Positions 5,544 through 7,069 of a DNA stretch of 7,069 nucleotides are shown piece after piece (the stretch's first letter is position 1; every line of letters starts with the position of its first letter). The stretch covers positions 1 through 7,069 of the forward strand of contig JAEZJB010000128.1 of assembly GCA_023415845.1 (NCBI GenBank). The letters run 5' to 3'. The notes beneath the pieces are model-generated. The model was not told the DNA's origin, made no database searches, and saw only the letters and a list, made by a program, of their open reading frames with translations. Origin of the DNA: Chloroflexota bacterium (GTDB lineage: Bacteria > Chloroflexota > Chloroflexia > Thermomicrobiales > UBA6265). Both the position numbers and the translations under genes were made by a program.

Positions 5544-6749
5544 CTAGACCTCGTTTGGCTCGCTTCCACCCCGGCGTCGGCGGAACCTTGTCCCCAGGCC
5601 AGCGTGGGCTTCGTTGTCCGCCTCCCGCCGCTGCGCGGCCGCCACATCCAGCTCTTCCTGAATCTGTTCCAGCCGTACTCGCACCCGCTGCTCGTGGAGG
5701 TACCAGATGTCCCGGTGCAGCGACGAATCCACCTGTCGCAGTTCTTCGAGCGCGGCGTTCACATCGGCCAGCTTGTACGACACCTCCCGGAACTGTTCGT
5801 TGGCTTCCTCGAGTCGCTCGTTGAGCCGGTCCAGCCGTTCGTCGAATGCCGACCGCACCTGGGCGAACCGTGCGTCGTTCTCCTGCCGTGCGTCGTCGTG
5901 CATGTCCACCAGCAGGTCATGGCGCTCCGTCACCTGGTTCTGCAGCCTGGTCAGTTCCTGCCGCATCGCCACGTCGCTGGCGCGCAACTCGTCCAGCGTC
6001 GGGTCGACGTGCACCAGGTTGCGTCGCTGGTTCTCGAACGATTCATACAGGTGTCCAATGTCGGACCGAATCTCGTCGAGCCGCGCACTGTAGCTCTCGG
6101 CGATGTCCTTGACGTCGCTGACCCGCCGCCGGTTCTCCTGGTCGACGATCTTGATCGCGTCTTCTGCCCGGATGATGTCGCGCCGGAACCCGTCCACTTC
6201 GCCCCGGACGTCGTCGATCGTGTCCCGCAGCGCGTGCGTGACCGCCCCGGTCCGCTCGCCCACCGCCGAGAGGTGCTCCACGATCGAGGCCAGTTCGTCC
6301 AGCCGCTTCTCGGTCTGGCTGGTGTCGTCCACTTTCCGTCGTGACGCTTCGATCAGTTCCGAGACGTGCGCCTGCAGCGACCGGATCGGCCGGATCCCAT
6401 CGTCGACCCGCGCTTCCAGTTCCTGGATCACCTGCCGCGTGCGGTTCTCGTCCAGCGCCCTGGCCTGCGCCGATTGCTGGCCTTCCTGCCGCATCTGCTC
6501 CAGCGCCAGCCGCAACTGCGACGCCAGCACCTGGTTGTGCTTGATCAGTTCGTCGCTCTTCTCCTGCCGCGCCAGCAGTTCCCGGTTGATTGCCCGCAGT
6601 TCATCGATCTGCGTCTGCAGGCCGGCCACTCGCGCGTCTTCCTGTCGGCGCGAATCTTCCTGCCGGTAGTTCGCTACCGTTGCCGCCGGACCGCTCCTCG
6701 GCTCTTCTTCGTCGAATGTTGTCGCGTCGGGTTCGTTCTGGTTGGACAT
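5544..6749 (-). CDS. Long coiled-coil protein of unknown function
   Basis: I do not recognise the family. The product (401 residues from the ATG at 6749) has a short acidic, probably disordered N-terminus (FDEEEPRSGP), then near-continuous amphipathic helix rich in Glu, Arg, Gln, Asp and Leu from about residue 30 to 380. Heptad-like runs include LQTQIDELRAINRELLARQE and FDERLDRLNERLEEANEQF. It ends in a basic cluster (RFRRRRGG). It has no Cys, signal peptide or membrane segment, so it should be cytoplasmic and oligomeric, perhaps a scaffold or chromosome/division-associated protein; that is a guess. Start: an in-frame GTG at 6881 would add 44 residues and has AGGGA 6 nt upstream. Those 44 codons are poorer in G/C at third positions (about 64%) than the body, so the ATG is preferred; AAGGA lies 11 nt before it. 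It follows the deacetylase gene on the same strand and may share its transcript. Confidence 0.85.
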   Translation of the reverse strand: MSNQNEPDATTFDEEEPRSGPAATVANYRQEDSRRQEDARVAGLQTQIDELRAINRELLARQEKSDELIKHNQVLASQLRLALEQMRQEGQQSAQARALDENRTRQVIQELEARVDDGIRPIRSLQAHVSELIEASRRKVDDTSQTEKRLDELASIVEHLSAVGERTGAVTHALRDTIDDVRGEVDGFRRDIIRAEDAIKIVDQENRRRVSDVKDIAESYSARLDEIRSDIGHLYESFENQRRNLVHVDPTLDELRASDVAMRQELTRLQNQVTERHDLLVDMHDDARQENDARFAQVRSAFDERLDRLNERLEEANEQFREVSYKLADVNAALEELRQVDSSLHRDIWYLHEQRVRVRLEQIQEELDVAAAQRREADNEAHAGLGTRFRRRRGGSEPNEV

Positions 6750-6925
6750 GGGTTCGGGGTTCCTTGGATCCTGCTGGCGAAATCGTGGGCGTAGCAACGG
6801 TTGGGGTCCTTGGTGTACGTTCGTCGGCATGCCTGGAGGGGATGTTGTCGTGTCCGGTCGGTCGTTCATCTCCCGGTCCACGATGGTTCCCTAAGGATAC
6901 GTGACCGCGAATTGCCGCCGCCGAT

Positions 6926-7069
6926 TCATGCCTCCTGGCGGGCCGCTTTAGTGGTGTCGAGCACGCCGATTCCGCTCGCCACGCAGCGCGCCAGCGCTTC
7001 GACGTCGTAGCCGCCCTCCAGCACCACCAGCAATTTGCCGCCGTGCCGGTTGGCCAGCCCCACCGCTTC
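6926..7069 (-). CDS. Histone deacetylase / AcuC-family deacetylase, C-terminal end
   Basis: The last 47 codons of a gene entering from the right edge, ending in TGA at 6926-6928. The visible part contains LLVVLEGGYDVEALARCVAS, the hallmark near-C-terminal block of bacterial histone-deacetylase-like enzymes (acetoin utilisation AcuC, HDAH). In this family the Tyr of EGGY stabilises the transition state when an acetyl or other acyl group is removed from an amine at a zinc site. The zinc ligands and the His pair lie outside the window, so the substrate (protein lysine, polyamine or other) cannot be told. The coiled-coil gene follows it, 176 bp (or 44 bp with the GTG start) downstream. Confidence 0.85.
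   Translation of the reverse strand, partial: EAVGLANRHGGKLLVVLEGGYDVEALARCVASGIGVLDTTKAARQEA

Noticed and set aside
5469..6344. 291-codon plus-strand frame opposite the coiled-coil gene
   Set aside because: It is antisense to a heptad-patterned coding frame and starts in the intergenic palindrome without a ribosome binding site.

Overview
The window is GC-rich bacterial DNA holding two complete genes of clear family, one complete coiled-coil gene of unknown function, and two genes cut by the window edges. Nothing in it points to a phage, an insertion sequence or a CRISPR array. A very large secreted SH3b/NlpC-P60 protein with a Thr/Glu/Val-rich spacer and Pro/Thr/Gly linkers, together with a deacetylase of the AcuC type, would suit Chloroflexota (perhaps a Thermomicrobia-like lineage). 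This assignment is an inference from protein style only; the window contains no marker gene.

Layout, left to right. Positions 2-85 carry the 3' end of an unidentified plus-strand gene, followed by a hairpin at 103-130. Converging on it is a minus-strand alpha/beta hydrolase (315-1151). A perfect 21-bp inverted repeat (1191-1235) separates the hydrolase from the 3.4-kb minus-strand gene upstream of it (1256-4642). That gene encodes an exported protein: a signal peptide, two SH3b-like repeats, a prealbumin/SpaA-like domain, an acidic spacer without basic residues, six more SH3b repeats joined by Pro/Thr/Gly linkers, and a C-terminal NlpC/P60 peptidase domain with Cys and His catalytic residues.

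Upstream of it lies a roughly 900-bp non-coding region (4643-5543). Inside is a good promoter candidate (TTGACA, 17 bp, extended TGT-TACGTT; 5135-5163). Just upstream of its -35 are three GCCAA direct repeats exactly 10 bp apart (5178-5202). If this promoter is used, the mRNA has a 5' leader of about 485 nt rich in perfect short stems, including a compact three-way junction (4735-4790) and a larger closed domain (4929-5057). This leader is the most interesting part of the window and could be an undescribed riboregulator of a cell-wall hydrolase.

Further right, a minus-strand gene (5544-6749, possibly starting at 6881) encodes a Cys-free, almost entirely coiled-coil cytoplasmic protein of unknown function. 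It follows, on the same strand, the 3' end of a histone-deacetylase/AcuC-family gene (6926-7069). Those two may be co-transcribed. Functionally, the best-supported theme is cell-envelope remodelling by the large peptidase under its own regulated promoter and leader; no link between it and the hydrolase or the deacetylase can be shown from the sequence.
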